38,228 nt of DNA from Clostridium sp. (GCA_028692255.1 JAQUXS010000001.1:1-38228), one strand, 5' to 3'. Positions 10,720 to 19,917 are shown, counted from the first letter of the stretch. The notes: generated by a model from the sequence alone, not told the origin. A program made the numbers and translations.

Positions 10720-11412
10720 TTGTTTAAAATCGCATTTTTAAATAACTTGTTTGTTCAATTTTTCCAATCAATAAATAAGTGGATATTGTCTATAGTACCT
10801 GATAAGAATATATCTTATGGTTTATCAATAATAATTCTTACAGTTATAATAAGATTTGCATTATTGCCACTAAACTATAAATCTCTAAAATCTTCATTTC
10901 ATATGACTAGAATTGCTCCAGAAGTAAAGAAACTTCAGGGCAAATATAAAGAAAATCCGCAAAAATTAAATGAAGAGACAATGAAACTGTATAAAGATAG
11001 GGGAGTAAGTCCTCTTGGTGGATGTTTACCAATGATAATACAGTATCCAATACTTATAGCATTGTATTATGTTTTTTATAGTCTTAACATAAAAGGTATA
11101 GGATTTTTATGGATACATGACTTATCAAATGCAGCTTCATTTTCAGATTGGACTTCTTTAATATTGCCAATCTTTTCAGGTGCTACAACATACATTTCAG
11201 GTATGCTTATGCAATTAGGAAATACAGATAAAGCACAAGTAAAGCAGACTCAGTCAATGAATTTAATTATGTCTGCAGTGTTTTTGTTTATGAGTTTAAA
11301 ATTTAATGCAGCATTAGTACTTTATTGGACAGTTGGTAATATAATTCAAATAATACAGACTCAAATTGTAATGAGCTTTCTTTCAAAAAAAGAAGAAGAA
11401 GCTAAGAATTAA
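10720..11412 (+). CDS. yidC: YidC/Oxa1/SpoIIIJ-family membrane insertase
   Basis: The 230-aa integral membrane protein has about five hydrophobic segments and the 60-kDa-inner-membrane family core: a Tyr/Leu-rich first segment, RFALLPLNYKSLKS, then GCLPMIIQYPILIALYYVFY. It inserts proteins into the membrane. In spore formers the homologue SpoIIIJ also supports forespore gene expression. The start is a TTG at 10720 with AGGAGG about 9 nt upstream. No lipobox is visible, unlike Bacillus SpoIIIJ. It lies between yidD and jag. Confidence 0.97.
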   Translation: MFKIAFLNNLFVQFFQSINKWILSIVPDKNISYGLSIIILTVIIRFALLPLNYKSLKSSFHMTRIAPEVKKLQGKYKENPQKLNEETMKLYKDRGVSPLGGCLPMIIQYPILIALYYVFYSLNIKGIGFLWIHDLSNAASFSDWTSLILPIFSGATTYISGMLMQLGNTDKAQVKQTQSMNLIMSAVFLFMSLKFNAALVLYWTVGNIIQIIQTQIVMSFLSKKEEEAKN

Positions 11413-11506
11413 AATATAATATAAGGTTATAGTGATTAATACAAAACTTAAAGAGTGGATTATATATTAGGTTATATTTGAACCACCAAAGGGGGTGCCT
11501 TACGCC

Positions 11507-12133
11507 GTGAAGTGTGTTGAATTTGTTGGAAAAACTATAGAGGATGCTAAAGAGAATGCGCTTAGAGAACTTGGAGTTGGAGAAGACAGAATTGAGATTT
11601 CGGTTATAGATGAAGGCAGCAAAGGAATTTTAAGTCTTATAGGAAAGAGAAATGCTAAAATTAAAGTTACCGTAAAAAGGGATTATGCTTTAGAAGCTGA
11701 AGACTTTCTAAAAGAAATTTTAAGTAAGATGGATATTGATGCAAAAATTGAAGTAAAGCAAGAAGATAATGTTATAAATATGGATATAAAAGGTTCAAAA
11801 TTGGGTATATTAATTGGTTATAGAGGTGAAACTTTAGACTCATTGCAATACTTAATAAGTCTTTTCTTAAATAAAAGCAAAGATGAAGGATATAAAAGGG
11901 TTGTATTGGATGCTGAAAATTATAGAGCAAAAAGAGAAGAGACATTAAGAAGATTTGCAGTTAAAACTGCTCATAGAGTTCAAAAAATAGGTAGGTTTGT
12001 AAAACTTGAACCTATGAATCCATATGAAAGAAGAATAATACATTCTGAGCTTCAGGGAGATAAATACGTAAAAACTTATAGCGAGGGTAATGAACCTCAT
12101 AGATATGTCGTAATTGATTTGAAGAAAGCCTGA
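11507..12133 (+). CDS. jag: SpoIIIJ-associated RNA-binding protein Jag/KhpB
   Basis: A 208-aa protein with an N-terminal Jag_N domain (MKCVEFVGKTIEDAKENAL, residues 1-50), a KH domain with the GYRGETLDSLQYL motif (about 100-125) and a C-terminal R3H domain (LEPMNPYERRIIHSELQ). The family binds RNA and affects cell division and sporulation. I chose the GTG at 11507 because AGGGGGTG ends 9 nt upstream and it gives the canonical N-terminus. An in-frame GTG at 11495 lies inside that Shine-Dalgarno. A terminator overlaps the stop codon. Confidence 0.95.
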   Translation: MKCVEFVGKTIEDAKENALRELGVGEDRIEISVIDEGSKGILSLIGKRNAKIKVTVKRDYALEAEDFLKEILSKMDIDAKIEVKQEDNVINMDIKGSKLGILIGYRGETLDSLQYLISLFLNKSKDEGYKRVVLDAENYRAKREETLRRFAVKTAHRVQKIGRFVKLEPMNPYERRIIHSELQGDKYVKTYSEGNEPHRYVVIDLKKA

Positions 12134-12146
12134 TGGCTTTCTTTTT
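12122..12146 (+). terminator. Terminator overlapping the jag stop codon
   Basis: AAGAAAGCC (12122-12130) pairs perfectly with GGCTTTCTT (12135-12143) around the loop TGAT, which contains the TGA stop, and is followed by T residues to 12146. It ends or attenuates the rpmH-jag unit before mnmE. Confidence 0.85.
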
Positions 12147-12197
12147 ACTTATAACTATGGTAAAAGGAGGGAATGGTAAGAATTTATTGCCAAACTT

Positions 12198-13577
12198 ATG
12201 AAAGAATTTGATACTATAGCAGCAATAGCAACTGCTTTAGGTGAGGCAGGAATTTCTATAATAAGAGTTTCTGGAAGCAATTCACTAAAAATTGTGAATA
12301 AAATATTTAAGGCTAAAAATGCAGAGGATATACTTAAAATGAGGCCTTATACAATGAAGTATGGTAAAATAATTAATCCAAGTACTAATGATATTCTAGA
12401 TGATGTTATTATAACTTTCATGAAAGGACCTAAGAGTTTTACTAGTGAAGATACTGTTGAAATTAATTGTCATGGTGGAATATTAAGTACAAAAACTATT
12501 CTAGAAGAAGTTTTAAAGTCAGGCGCAAGGCTTGCAGAGCCTGGTGAATTTACTAAAAGAGCATTTTTAAATGGAAGAATAGATTTAAGTGAAGCTGAGG
12601 CTGTTATGGATATTATTACTTCAAAGACAGATGCAAGTATGAAATCTGCAGTTATGCAGTCAGAAGGTAGAGTTTCAAAAGAGATAAATAAACTTAGAAA
12701 TAATTTATTGGAACTTATTGCACACATAGAGGCTACAGTTGATTATCCAGAAGATGATCTTGAAGAAATGACTTCTAAAAAAGCAGGAGACAAACTTAAT
12801 AAAATTTTAGATAAAATTCACAGTCTTATAATTTCTGCAGAGGAAGGTAAAATTATAAGGGAAGGATTAAAGGTCGCTATTGTTGGTAAACCCAATGTAG
12901 GTAAGTCTTCTCTATTAAATACACTTCTTGACGAAAAAAGAGCAATTGTTACAGAAATTGCAGGTACTACAAGAGATATAATTGAAGAAAATATAAATAT
13001 AGGTGGCATACCAATAAGGTTAATTGATACAGCTGGTATAAGAGAAACTGAAGATATTATAGAAAGAATAGGTGTTGAAAAATCAAAAGCTCAAATTGAA
13101 GATGCTGATCTTATAATTTTAATGCTTGATTCAAGTTCAGTGCTTGATTCTAAAGATAAAGAAATAATTCATTATATAAAAAATAAAAAATATATTGTTC
13201 TTTTAAATAAAATAGATATTGCATCAAAGCTTGATATTAATAGTTTAAAGGAGCTTAATTCGAAATATATATTAAAGATTTCTGCTAAAAACAAAATTGG
13301 AATTGACGAAATTAAAAAGACTATCGAAAATATGTTTTTTGGTGGAAAAATTAATGTTGATAATTATATTATAACAAATACAAGGCATAAAGCTGCACTT
13401 ATAATGGCAGAGAAAAGCTGTAATGATGCTGTACGTGCGCTTAAGGATACTTCTGCTATAGACCTTGCGTCCATCGATATAAGAGAAGCATGGAATTGTC
13501 TTGGAGAAATTACAGGAGATACAGTTAAAGAAGATCTAATAGATAAGATATTTAGTGAATTTTGTTTAGGAAAGTAG
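12198..13577 (+). CDS. mnmE: tRNA uridine-5-carboxymethylaminomethyl modification GTPase MnmE
   Basis: The 459-aa GTPase works with MnmG to install the cmnm5 group on wobble U34 of tRNAs. The N-terminal folate-binding domain ([20 protein letters not shown]) is followed by a helical domain and a G domain with GKPNVGKSS (about 230-238), TRDIIEE, DTAG and NKID. The C-terminus ends in the catalytic CLGK tail. The ATG gives the family N-terminus, but the only good Shine-Dalgarno (GGAGG, 12166-12170) lies 27 nt upstream. A 12-codon out-of-frame ORF (12173-12211) overlaps the start, so coupling is possible. mnmG begins 5 bp after the stop. Confidence 0.98.
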   Translation: MKEFDTIAAIATALGEAGISIIRVSGSNSLKIVNKIFKAKNAEDILKMRPYTMKYGKIINPSTNDILDDVIITFMKGPKSFTSEDTVEINCHGGILSTKTILEEVLKSGARLAEPGEFTKRAFLNGRIDLSEAEAVMDIITSKTDASMKSAVMQSEGRVSKEINKLRNNLLELIAHIEATVDYPEDDLEEMTSKKAGDKLNKILDKIHSLIISAEEGKIIREGLKVAIVGKPNVGKSSLLNTLLDEKRAIVTEIAGTTRDIIEENINIGGIPIRLIDTAGIRETEDIIERIGVEKSKAQIEDADLIILMLDSSSVLDSKDKEIIHYIKNKKYIVLLNKIDIASKLDINSLKELNSKYILKISAKNKIGIDEIKKTIENMFFGGKINVDNYIITNTRHKAALIMAEKSCNDAVRALKDTSAIDLASIDIREAWNCLGEITGDTVKEDLIDKIFSEFCLGK

Positions 13578-13582
13578 GTGAA

Positions 13583-15472
13583 ATGATGATTAAATATAAT
13601 AGTGATAATTTTGATGTTGTAGTTATAGGTGCTGGTCATGCTGGATGTGAGGCAGCACTTGCATCTTCTAGAATGGGACTTAAGACGGGTATATTTACAA
13701 TGAATCTTGATAGTATAGGTATGATGCCTTGTAATCCTAATGTAGGGGGAACGGCTAAAGGACATCTTGTAAGGGAAATTGACGCACTAGGCGGAGAAAT
13801 GGGTGTAAATATAGACCATACCTTTATACAATCAAAGATGCTAAATACATCAAAGGGACCTGCAGTACATTCATTAAGAGCTCAAGCTGATAAAAAGAGA
13901 TATTCAATGAGAATGAAAAATGTGCTTGAAAACCAAGAAAATTTATATTTAAGACAGTTAGAAGTTATAGGGATAGATATTGAAGATGGGAAAGTTAAAG
14001 GAATTCAGACGAAAAATGGAGCATATTTTGAAACTAAGGCTGTTGTTCTTGCTACAGGTACTTATTTAAGGGCTAGAATAATAATAGGTGAAGTAAATTA
14101 TAGTGGAGGTCCAAGTGGACTATTTCCAGCTAATGAACTTTCAAGTAGTCTTATTGAAGCGGGGATTAAGCTTAGGAGATTTAAAACTGGAACACCTGCA
14201 CGTATAAATAAGAGATCAATAGACTTTTCAAAAATGATTCCACAGCCGGGAGATAAAGAGATAAATCCATTTTCATTTATAAGTGAAAATATAGATAGAG
14301 AGCAGAAACTTTGTTATTTAACTTATACAAATGATAGAACACATGAAGTTATAAGAGAAAATATAAATAGATCTCCTCTTTATAATGGTTCAATTAAAAG
14401 TGTAGGACCAAGGTATTGTCCTTCTATTGAAGATAAAGTTATGAGGTTCCCAGATAAAGAACAGCATCAGATATTTATTGAACCAGAAGGTGAATATACA
14501 AATGAAATGTATGTTGGAGGAATGTCAAGTTCTTTACCTGAGGAGATTCAGTTGAAAATGTTAAGAACAGTTTCAGGTCTTGAAAAAGCAGAAATGATGA
14601 GAACTGCCTATGCAATTGAATATGATTGTATTGATCCAACACAATTGAAATTATCTCTTGAATTTAAGAGTATAAGTGGGCTTTTCGGAGCTGGGCAATT
14701 AAATGGAAGTTCAGGATATGAAGAAGCTGCTTGTCAAGGACTTATGGCAGGAATAAATGCGGCACTAAAGGTTAAAAATGAGGATCCTTTTGTATTGAGA
14801 AGATCAGAGGCATACATTGGCGTATTAATCGATGATCTTGTAACAAAGGGTACTAATGAACCGTATAGAATGATGACATCAAGAGCTGAATATAGGCTTT
14901 TATTAAGACAGGATAATGCAGATTTAAGACTTACGGAGCTTGGACGTGAAATAGGACTTGTAGATGATAATAGGTATGAAAAATTTTTGAGTAGAAAAAA
15001 GAGTATAGAAGATGAAATAAATAGAATAAAAAAACTTCAAGTAACTAATAAGAAAGAGACAAATGAGATTCTTGAGACTCTTAATACAGCACCACTTAGA
15101 AAACCTATGAGTTTATATGAAATTATAAAAAGGCCAGAACTTGATTATAACAAAGTTAAAATTATTGACACAGATAGACCTGAACTTCCAAAGAACATTG
15201 TAGATGAAGTAAACATCATTACAAAATATGAAGGATATATTTCAAAACAAATGGAGCAGGTTGAACAGTTTAAAAAATTTGAGAAGAGAGCAATACCTGA
15301 AGGTATAGACTACAATGATGTGAAAGGTCTTAGAATTGAGGCAATTCAAAAATTAGATAAACTTAGACCTGAGAATTTAGGCCAGGCTTCAAGAATATCA
15401 GGAGTATCTCCAGCAGATATTTCAGTGTTTATGATATATATGGAGCAATATGCAAAAATAAATTTAAAATAG
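13583..15472 (+). CDS. mnmG: tRNA uridine-5-carboxymethylaminomethyl modification enzyme MnmG (GidA)
   Basis: The 629-aa FAD-dependent partner of MnmE has the FAD-binding [13 protein letters not shown] near residue 15, [32 protein letters not shown] and the C-terminal helical domain. The start is the ATG at 13583, preceded by TAGGTG. It gives [18 protein letters not shown] and the same length as E. coli MnmG. An in-frame TTG at 13562 lies inside mnmE and has no ribosome-binding site. It is translationally close to mnmE (5-bp gap) and followed by rsmG. Confidence 0.99.
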   Translation: MMIKYNSDNFDVVVIGAGHAGCEAALASSRMGLKTGIFTMNLDSIGMMPCNPNVGGTAKGHLVREIDALGGEMGVNIDHTFIQSKMLNTSKGPAVHSLRAQADKKRYSMRMKNVLENQENLYLRQLEVIGIDIEDGKVKGIQTKNGAYFETKAVVLATGTYLRARIIIGEVNYSGGPSGLFPANELSSSLIEAGIKLRRFKTGTPARINKRSIDFSKMIPQPGDKEINPFSFISENIDREQKLCYLTYTNDRTHEVIRENINRSPLYNGSIKSVGPRYCPSIEDKVMRFPDKEQHQIFIEPEGEYTNEMYVGGMSSSLPEEIQLKMLRTVSGLEKAEMMRTAYAIEYDCIDPTQLKLSLEFKSISGLFGAGQLNGSSGYEEAACQGLMAGINAALKVKNEDPFVLRRSEAYIGVLIDDLVTKGTNEPYRMMTSRAEYRLLLRQDNADLRLTELGREIGLVDDNRYEKFLSRKKSIEDEINRIKKLQVTNKKETNEILETLNTAPLRKPMSLYEIIKRPELDYNKVKIIDTDRPELPKNIVDEVNIITKYEGYISKQMEQVEQFKKFEKRAIPEGIDYNDVKGLRIEAIQKLDKLRPENLGQASRISGVSPADISVFMIYMEQYAKINLK

Positions 15473-15515
15473 TAAAATGAAAATATAAACGAAATTTATT
15501 TTAATTGGAGGAAAT

Positions 15516-16235
15516 ATGAAATATTTTGATTTAATGAATATCGCCTGCAGCAAAGAGGGAGTGTCTTTTGATGAAACTAAATACAATAAGTTTATAATTT
15601 ATAAAAACTTACTTAAAGAATGGAATGAAAAGATAAATTTAACTTCAATATTAGATGATGAGGAAATTATAAAAAAACATTTCATTGATTCTATAAAGGC
15701 ATTTAGGTTTGAATCTTTAAAAGATGCAAAGAGTATTATTGATGTTGGAACAGGTGGAGGATTTCCAGGAATACCCATAAAAATAGTAAATGAAAATATT
15801 AATTTAGTATTGCTGGATTCATTAAACAAGAGAATAAATTTCTTAAATGAAGTGGTAAAACAGTTAAAATTAAATGGCGTAAAAGCGCTTCATGGAAGAG
15901 CGGAAGATTTTGCAAGGGATGAAAATTATAGGGAAAATTTTGATATTGCTACATCAAGAGCCGTTGCTAATATGACTGTTTTAAGTGAATTTTGTATACC
16001 GTATGTAAAAGTAGGGGGATATTTTTTAGCATTAAAGGGTCCAAGTGTGGATGAGGAAATTAAAGAGTCAAGAAATGCTATTGGAACCTTAGGTGGAAAG
16101 CTTGAAGATATAATAAAAGTTGAAATTGAAAATAGTGATTTAAAACATAATTTAGTAGTTGTAAGAAAAGTAAAATCAACAGATAAAAGATATCCAAGAA
16201 AAGCAGGAATGGTTACAAAGAGACCTTTAAAATAG
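15516..16235 (+). CDS. rsmG: 16S rRNA (guanine527-N7)-methyltransferase RsmG (GidB)
   Basis: A 239-aa S-adenosylmethionine-dependent methyltransferase acting on G527 of 16S rRNA. The Rossmann SAM-binding motif is [18 protein letters not shown], with the upstream family signature [11 protein letters not shown] and HFIDS. The C-terminus is Lys/Arg-rich. The start is the ATG at 15516 with TTGGAGGAAAT just upstream. It ends the mnmE-mnmG-rsmG cluster. The gap to noc carries a separate promoter. Confidence 0.98.
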   Translation: MKYFDLMNIACSKEGVSFDETKYNKFIIYKNLLKEWNEKINLTSILDDEEIIKKHFIDSIKAFRFESLKDAKSIIDVGTGGGFPGIPIKIVNENINLVLLDSLNKRINFLNEVVKQLKLNGVKALHGRAEDFARDENYRENFDIATSRAVANMTVLSEFCIPYVKVGGYFLALKGPSVDEEIKESRNAIGTLGGKLEDIIKVEIENSDLKHNLVVVRKVKSTDKRYPRKAGMVTKRPLK

Positions 16236-16267
16236 TATGAGTGTGTACTTTAATAAAAAAGAAGGAT

Positions 16268-16297
16268 TTTACAAAATAATGAAGAAAACATTATATT
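16268..16297 (+). promoter_or_regulatory. Putative sigma-A promoter of noc
   Basis: TTTACA (16268-16273), an 18-nt spacer and TATATT (16292-16297): each hexamer is one mismatch from consensus. It lies 36 bp upstream of the noc start. Confidence 0.6.
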
Positions 16298-16333
16298 AGT
16301 ATATTGAAATATAATTAAGGGATGGGTTTTAAT

Positions 16334-17122
16334 ATGATTAATAACGATGTATTGTATATACCTGTAGAGTGTATTATTGCTAATTCATATCAGCCAAGAA
16401 AACAATTTAATGAAAAGACACTTAATGAATTAGCACAATCAATTAAAAATTATGGTATAATACAACCACTATCAGTACGAAAAAAAGATGAAAATATATA
16501 TGAATTAGTAGCAGGAGAAAGAAGACTCAGGGCTGCTAAAATTGCTGGGTTAAAATCCGTTCCTGCAATAATTATAGATATTACAGATGATGATTCAGCT
16601 ACAATAGCTCTTCTTGAAAATCTGCAAAGAGAAGACCTTAATTTTGTAGAAGAGGCAGAGGCATATTATGACTTAATAAAAGAGCACGGATATACTCAAG
16701 AGGGATTGGCTAAAAGTATAGGGAAAAAACAATCAACTATAGCAAATAAGATAAGAATTTTAAAACTAGACAGTTCTCTTAGAAAACTTATTCTCGAAAA
16801 CTCACTTACGGAAAGACATGCAAGGGCTTTATTAAAGCTTCCTAATTTAAAGCTTCAGAGAAAAGTATTAAAAACGATAATAAAACAGGAGCTAAATGTA
16901 AAAAAATCTGAACAATTAATCGATAAAGAGCTACTTAAGCTTAAAATAATTGAAAAAGACATTGCAGCGGATGGTAAGAAACGTATTAAGGGGATTTTTA
17001 CTCCAAGGATATATATTAATACAATTAAACAGGTATTTGATAAATATGGTATAAAGGCAAACTATAGATCTAAAGACGCAGATGAGTATATAGAGGTAAT
17101 TATTAAAATACCAAAAAAATAG
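16334..17122 (+). CDS. noc: Nucleoid occlusion/ParB-like partition protein Noc
   Basis: A 262-aa ParB paralogue. The ParB/Sulfiredoxin N-domain has NSYQPRKQF, LAQSIKNYGIIQPLSV and GERRLRAAKIAG (the CTP-binding region). A helix-turn-helix domain follows (LAKSIGKKQSTIANKIRILKL, TERHARALLKL), then a C-terminal dimerisation region. In Bacillus, Noc blocks septation over the nucleoid. Position directly ahead of parA-parB matches noc-soj-spo0J order. I chose the ATG at 16334, spaced correctly from AAGGGAT. An ATG four codons earlier overlaps that site. No Bacillus-type Noc-binding palindrome was seen here, so target specificity is open. Confidence 0.88.
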   Translation: MINNDVLYIPVECIIANSYQPRKQFNEKTLNELAQSIKNYGIIQPLSVRKKDENIYELVAGERRLRAAKIAGLKSVPAIIIDITDDDSATIALLENLQREDLNFVEEAEAYYDLIKEHGYTQEGLAKSIGKKQSTIANKIRILKLDSSLRKLILENSLTERHARALLKLPNLKLQRKVLKTIIKQELNVKKSEQLIDKELLKLKIIEKDIAADGKKRIKGIFTPRIYINTIKQVFDKYGIKANYRSKDADEYIEVIIKIPKK

Positions 17123-17125
17123 AAA

Positions 17126-17141
17126 TGTTTCACGTGGAACA
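17126..17141 (+). promoter_or_regulatory. parS: parS site 1
   Basis: TGTTTCACGTGGAACA is a 16-bp near-palindrome matching the universal ParB-binding consensus (TGTTNCACGTGAAACA with one change). It sits 3 bp after noc and about 200 bp before parA. The same sequence in inverse orientation follows parB. Confidence 0.95.
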
Positions 17142-17177
17142 TTGTTAATTTATTTGTGTATACTAAATTAAAATATT

Positions 17178-17217
17178 ACTACTTTTTGATATATTATATT
17201 AAAAAGTAGTTTTTTTA
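17178..17217 (+). terminator. Terminator of noc
   Basis: ACTACTTTTT (17178-17187) pairs perfectly with AAAAAGTAGT (17201-17210) and is followed by TTTTTT. It separates noc from parA-parB. Confidence 0.85.
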
Positions 17218-17237
17218 TAAATGTTTTGTGAATTCTA

Positions 17238-17266
17238 TTTATAAACTGTGAGTATCAGATTATAAT
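17238..17266 (+). promoter_or_regulatory. Possible promoter of parA-parB
   Basis: A perfect TATAAT (17261-17266) is preceded at 17 nt by a weak TTTATA. It lies between the noc terminator and parA. The -35 is poor, so the assignment rests mainly on the -10 and location. Confidence 0.4.
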
Positions 17267-17344
17267 ATTAATGTGAGTAAAAAGTATTTTTAATAAACGA
17301 AAAAAGATGTCATAATAAAATAAGTTGGAAAGGGGTGAAGATCC

Positions 17345-18112
17345 ATGAAAGTTATAAGTGTTTTTAATCAAAAAGGCGGAGTAGGAAAAACTACAACGAA
17401 TATAAATTTATGCTCGTATTTAGCTATGAATGGATATAAGGTTTTAACTATAGATATAGATCCTCAAGGGAATACTACAAGTGGATTAGGTATTGAAAAA
17501 AAATCTATTGAAAAATCTATGTATGATGTAATAACATCAGACGAAGATATAAATGATACGATTATAAAATACGAACTCATTGATAATTTTTACATAGCAC
17601 CATCTAGTTTAGAACTTGCAGGAGCAGAATTAGAAATTATAGATAGAAACAGCAGAGAATTTATATTAAAAAGCAAGTTGGAAAAAGTTAAAGATGAGTA
17701 TGATTATGTTTTTATAGATTGTCCGCCTTCATTAGGGCTTTTAACTATAAATGCGCTCTGTGCTTCACAAACTGTTCTAATTCCAATTCAAGCGGAATTT
17801 TATGCTCTTGAGGGAGTTGGACAGCTTGTAAATACTATCCACTTGGTTCAAAAATCTATTAATAAGGGAATTGAAATTGAAGGTGTGGTTTTAACTATGA
17901 GTGATAAAAGAATAAAATTAACAGGAGAAGTTTACTCAGAAATCACAAAATACTTCAATAAAAAGGTATATGATACGGTTATCCCTAGAAATGTAAGATT
18001 AGCAGAGGCTCCAAGTTTTGGGCTTCCAATATTATTATATGACGAAAAATGTAAGGGAGCAGAAGCTTATAGAATGCTTTCAGAAGAGTTTGTGAAAAGG
18101 CAGAAGAGGTGA
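17345..18112 (+). CDS. parA: Chromosome partitioning ATPase ParA (Soj)
   Basis: A 255-aa deviant Walker ATPase, KGGVGKTT at residues 10-17, with DIDPQGN (A' motif) and VFIDCPPSLG (Walker B). With ParB it drives origin segregation, and in spore formers it also modulates DnaA and sporulation initiation. The start is the ATG at 17345 after AAGGGGTG. There is no N-terminal HTH extension, as expected for chromosomal Soj. parB begins 8 bp after its stop. Confidence 0.98.
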   Translation: MKVISVFNQKGGVGKTTTNINLCSYLAMNGYKVLTIDIDPQGNTTSGLGIEKKSIEKSMYDVITSDEDINDTIIKYELIDNFYIAPSSLELAGAELEIIDRNSREFILKSKLEKVKDEYDYVFIDCPPSLGLLTINALCASQTVLIPIQAEFYALEGVGQLVNTIHLVQKSINKGIEIEGVVLTMSDKRIKLTGEVYSEITKYFNKKVYDTVIPRNVRLAEAPSFGLPILLYDEKCKGAEAYRMLSEEFVKRQKR

Positions 18113-18120
18113 TATGATAT

Positions 18121-18981
18121 ATGATTAAAAAAGGAGGCCTTGGAAGAGGACTCGGAGCATTAATAAGTGAAAATCTAATTGATGATCCAGAAGATGATAA
18201 AAATAAAATAAAATTAGTATCAATAAATGATATTAGGCCTAATGATGAGCAGCCTAGAAAAAGTTTTGACAACGAAAAGCTTGCTACATTAGCAGAGTCA
18301 ATTAAGCAACATGGCATAATACAGCCTCTTGTGCTTATGAAAAAAGAAAATACTTATGTTATTGTAGCTGGTGAGAGAAGATGGAGAGCTGCTAAACTAA
18401 TAGGACTTAAAGAAATACCTTCAGTTATTATGGATTTAAATAACAGCGAATTATTAGAAGTATCACTTATAGAAAATATTCAAAGAGAAGATTTAAATCC
18501 AATTGAAGAAGCTAATGCGTATAAAAAGCTTCTTGAAGACTTTAAATTAACCCAGGAAGTTTTGGGAAAGAGAATTGGAAAATCAAGAACAGTAATTACA
18601 AACGCTATAAGACTATTAAATCTTGATGTTAGGGTGCAAGGATACTTGATTGATGGAGTTATAACTGAAGGACATGCAAAGGCTCTTCTTGGAGTTGAAG
18701 ATAATAACCTCCAATATGAACTTGCTCAAAAGATAATTGATGAAGGGCTTAGTGTAAGACAAATAGAAAAAATTATTAAGGACATCCAAGCAGGCAAGAA
18801 AACAAATAATAATAGTAAAGATGAAAAAATAGACAGTTATATAACTGACATACGTAACAGACTTGAAGAAATGTTTGGAACAAAAGTAAATCTTAAAAAT
18901 AACAAGAATAAAGGTAAGATTGAAATAGAATATTATTCAAATGATGATTTACAAAGGATAATAGATATTTTAAAAATATAA
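18121..18981 (+). CDS. parB: Chromosome partitioning protein ParB (Spo0J)
   Basis: The 286-aa parS-binding CTPase begins with the ParA-stimulating MIKKGGLGRGLGALI. The CTP-binding domain has GERRWRAAKLIG and ENIQREDLNPIEEA. The HTH includes LGKRIGKSRTVITNAIRLL and ITEGHAKALLG, and a C-terminal dimerisation domain follows a Lys/Asn-rich linker. It loads at parS and recruits condensin. GAGGTG of the ribosome-binding site overlaps the parA stop, so the two are coupled. A parS copy lies 1 bp after the stop codon. Confidence 0.98.
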   Translation: MIKKGGLGRGLGALISENLIDDPEDDKNKIKLVSINDIRPNDEQPRKSFDNEKLATLAESIKQHGIIQPLVLMKKENTYVIVAGERRWRAAKLIGLKEIPSVIMDLNNSELLEVSLIENIQREDLNPIEEANAYKKLLEDFKLTQEVLGKRIGKSRTVITNAIRLLNLDVRVQGYLIDGVITEGHAKALLGVEDNNLQYELAQKIIDEGLSVRQIEKIIKDIQAGKKTNNNSKDEKIDSYITDIRNRLEEMFGTKVNLKNNKNKGKIEIEYYSNDDLQRIIDILKI

Positions 18982-18982
18982 A

Positions 18983-18998
18983 TGTTCCACGTGAAACA
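18983..18998 (+). promoter_or_regulatory. parS: parS site 2
   Basis: TGTTCCACGTGAAACA is the exact reverse complement of parS site 1, placed just after the parB stop. The two sites bracket parA-parB in inverted orientation, about 1.84 kb apart. Confidence 0.96.
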
Positions 18999-19025
18999 TT
19001 ATATATGCTGAAAGGATGAATATAA

Positions 19026-19529
19026 ATGCAAAATTTAATAACAATATATAATGAAATTAGTATATATATAGTAGCAGCACTAATTTTGATTATAATAATA
19101 TTATTTATAGTAACAATTATAAATGGAAAATCAATTGGAAGAGTCGAAAAAAGACTAAGAAAACTAACAAGAGGAAATGATAATAGTAATTTAGAAGAAA
19201 TTATAAAGGAATATATGGATAAAATAGAAAATGCAGTACAAGAAACTGAGGACGCTAAGAAGCTTTATTTAGATGTACAGGGAAAAGTTGATGAATGTTT
19301 ACAGAATGTATCAATAATAAGATATAAAGCATTTGAAGATGTTGGCAGTGATTTGAGCTTTTCTATTGCAATGCTGGATAATAATAAAAATGGAGTTGTT
19401 ATCACAAGTATATATGGAAGAGATGAGAGCACTACTTATGCAAAACCAATTGATAAGGGTATTTCAAGATATGATTTATCAAATGAAGAAAAAACAGTAC
19501 TTGAAGGTGCAGTAAATAAAATAAAATAA
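19026..19529 (+). CDS. DUF4446 family membrane-anchored protein
   Basis: A 167-aa protein with one strongly hydrophobic N-terminal segment (residues about 11-31, IYIVAALILIIIILFIVTII) and a cytoplasmic part that starts with a charged, probably coiled-coil stretch (about 45-95). The last 60 residues form a compact domain with YKAFEDVGSDLSFSIAMLD and NGVVITSIYGRDES, the signature of the DUF4446 family often found next to parB in clostridia. The function is unknown. Proximity to parB suggests, but does not show, a role at the membrane in segregation or sporulation. ATG at 19026 with an AAAGGATG site. Confidence 0.8.
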   Translation: MQNLITIYNEISIYIVAALILIIIILFIVTIINGKSIGRVEKRLRKLTRGNDNSNLEEIIKEYMDKIENAVQETEDAKKLYLDVQGKVDECLQNVSIIRYKAFEDVGSDLSFSIAMLDNNKNGVVITSIYGRDESTTYAKPIDKGISRYDLSNEEKTVLEGAVNKIK

Positions 19530-19543
19530 ATTTGAATATAAAA

Positions 19544-19582
19544 TCTTCCTGTGGAAATAATTATACATAGGGAGGTTTTTTT
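19544..19582 (+). promoter_or_regulatory. Terminator-shaped hairpin containing the UPF0180 ribosome-binding site
   Basis: TCTTCCTGTG (19544-19553) can pair along its full length with CATAGGGAGG (19566-19575), including three G-U pairs, and is followed by seven T. The Shine-Dalgarno GGGAGG is the 3' arm, and the T-run is exactly the spacer to the ATG at 19583. It therefore looks both like the terminator of parA-parB-DUF4446 and like a sequestered ribosome-binding site. Confidence 0.65.
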
Positions 19583-19837
19583 ATGAAAATTTGTATACCG
19601 GATGAATTAAATAATATAAAGAAACAATTAGAAGATAGAGGATATGAAATAGTCTCATTTAAATCAAAAGAAAAATGCGATGCAGTTATTTGTGATTTAA
19701 AAAACGGTGGACTATCTAATTTGAATGGTGAAAATAATATTAAAAAAGATGGAATGTTAATAATAGATATAGGCAGCCGAAATATCGATGAAATAGAAAA
19801 CATATTAAAAAATAGACTATATACATCAATATTTTAA
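19583..19837 (+). CDS. UPF0180 (YkuS-like) small protein
   Basis: An 84-aa acidic protein. The UPF0180/YkuS pattern is visible: an N-terminal MKICIPDELNNIKKQLEDRGYEIV, a central hydrophobic strand DAVICDL, then a Gly/Asn stretch and a C-terminal helix IDEIENILKNRL. The biochemical function of the family is unknown. The fold suggests a small alpha/beta Rossmann-like unit. Translation would start at 19583 with the Shine-Dalgarno buried in a hairpin. It faces yyaC across a shared terminator. Confidence 0.7.
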   Translation: MKICIPDELNNIKKQLEDRGYEIVSFKSKEKCDAVICDLKNGGLSNLNGENNIKKDGMLIIDIGSRNIDEIENILKNRLYTSIF

Positions 19838-19875
19838 TATAGTATAAATTAATGTGAAAAATGCATCGATTATAA

Positions 19876-19917
19876 AACTTTTGCCTTCTAAGCTTTACGT
19901 AAAGAAGGTAAATTTTC
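19876..19917. terminator. Bidirectional terminator between UPF0180 and yyaC
   Basis: TTTGCCTTCT (19880-19889) pairs with AGAAGGTAAA (19903-19912) over 10 bp with one G-U pair. T-runs lie on both sides. It overlaps the last codons and stop of yyaC and serves the convergent genes. Confidence 0.72.

Noticed and set aside
13364-13765. 133-codon minus-strand frame across the mnmE-mnmG junction
   Set aside because: Shadow of two certain plus-strand genes. No ribosome-binding site, and the composition is unlike a real protein.
17985-18317. 110-codon minus-strand frame across parA-parB
   Set aside because: Antisense to two clear genes, with no start signal or family resemblance.
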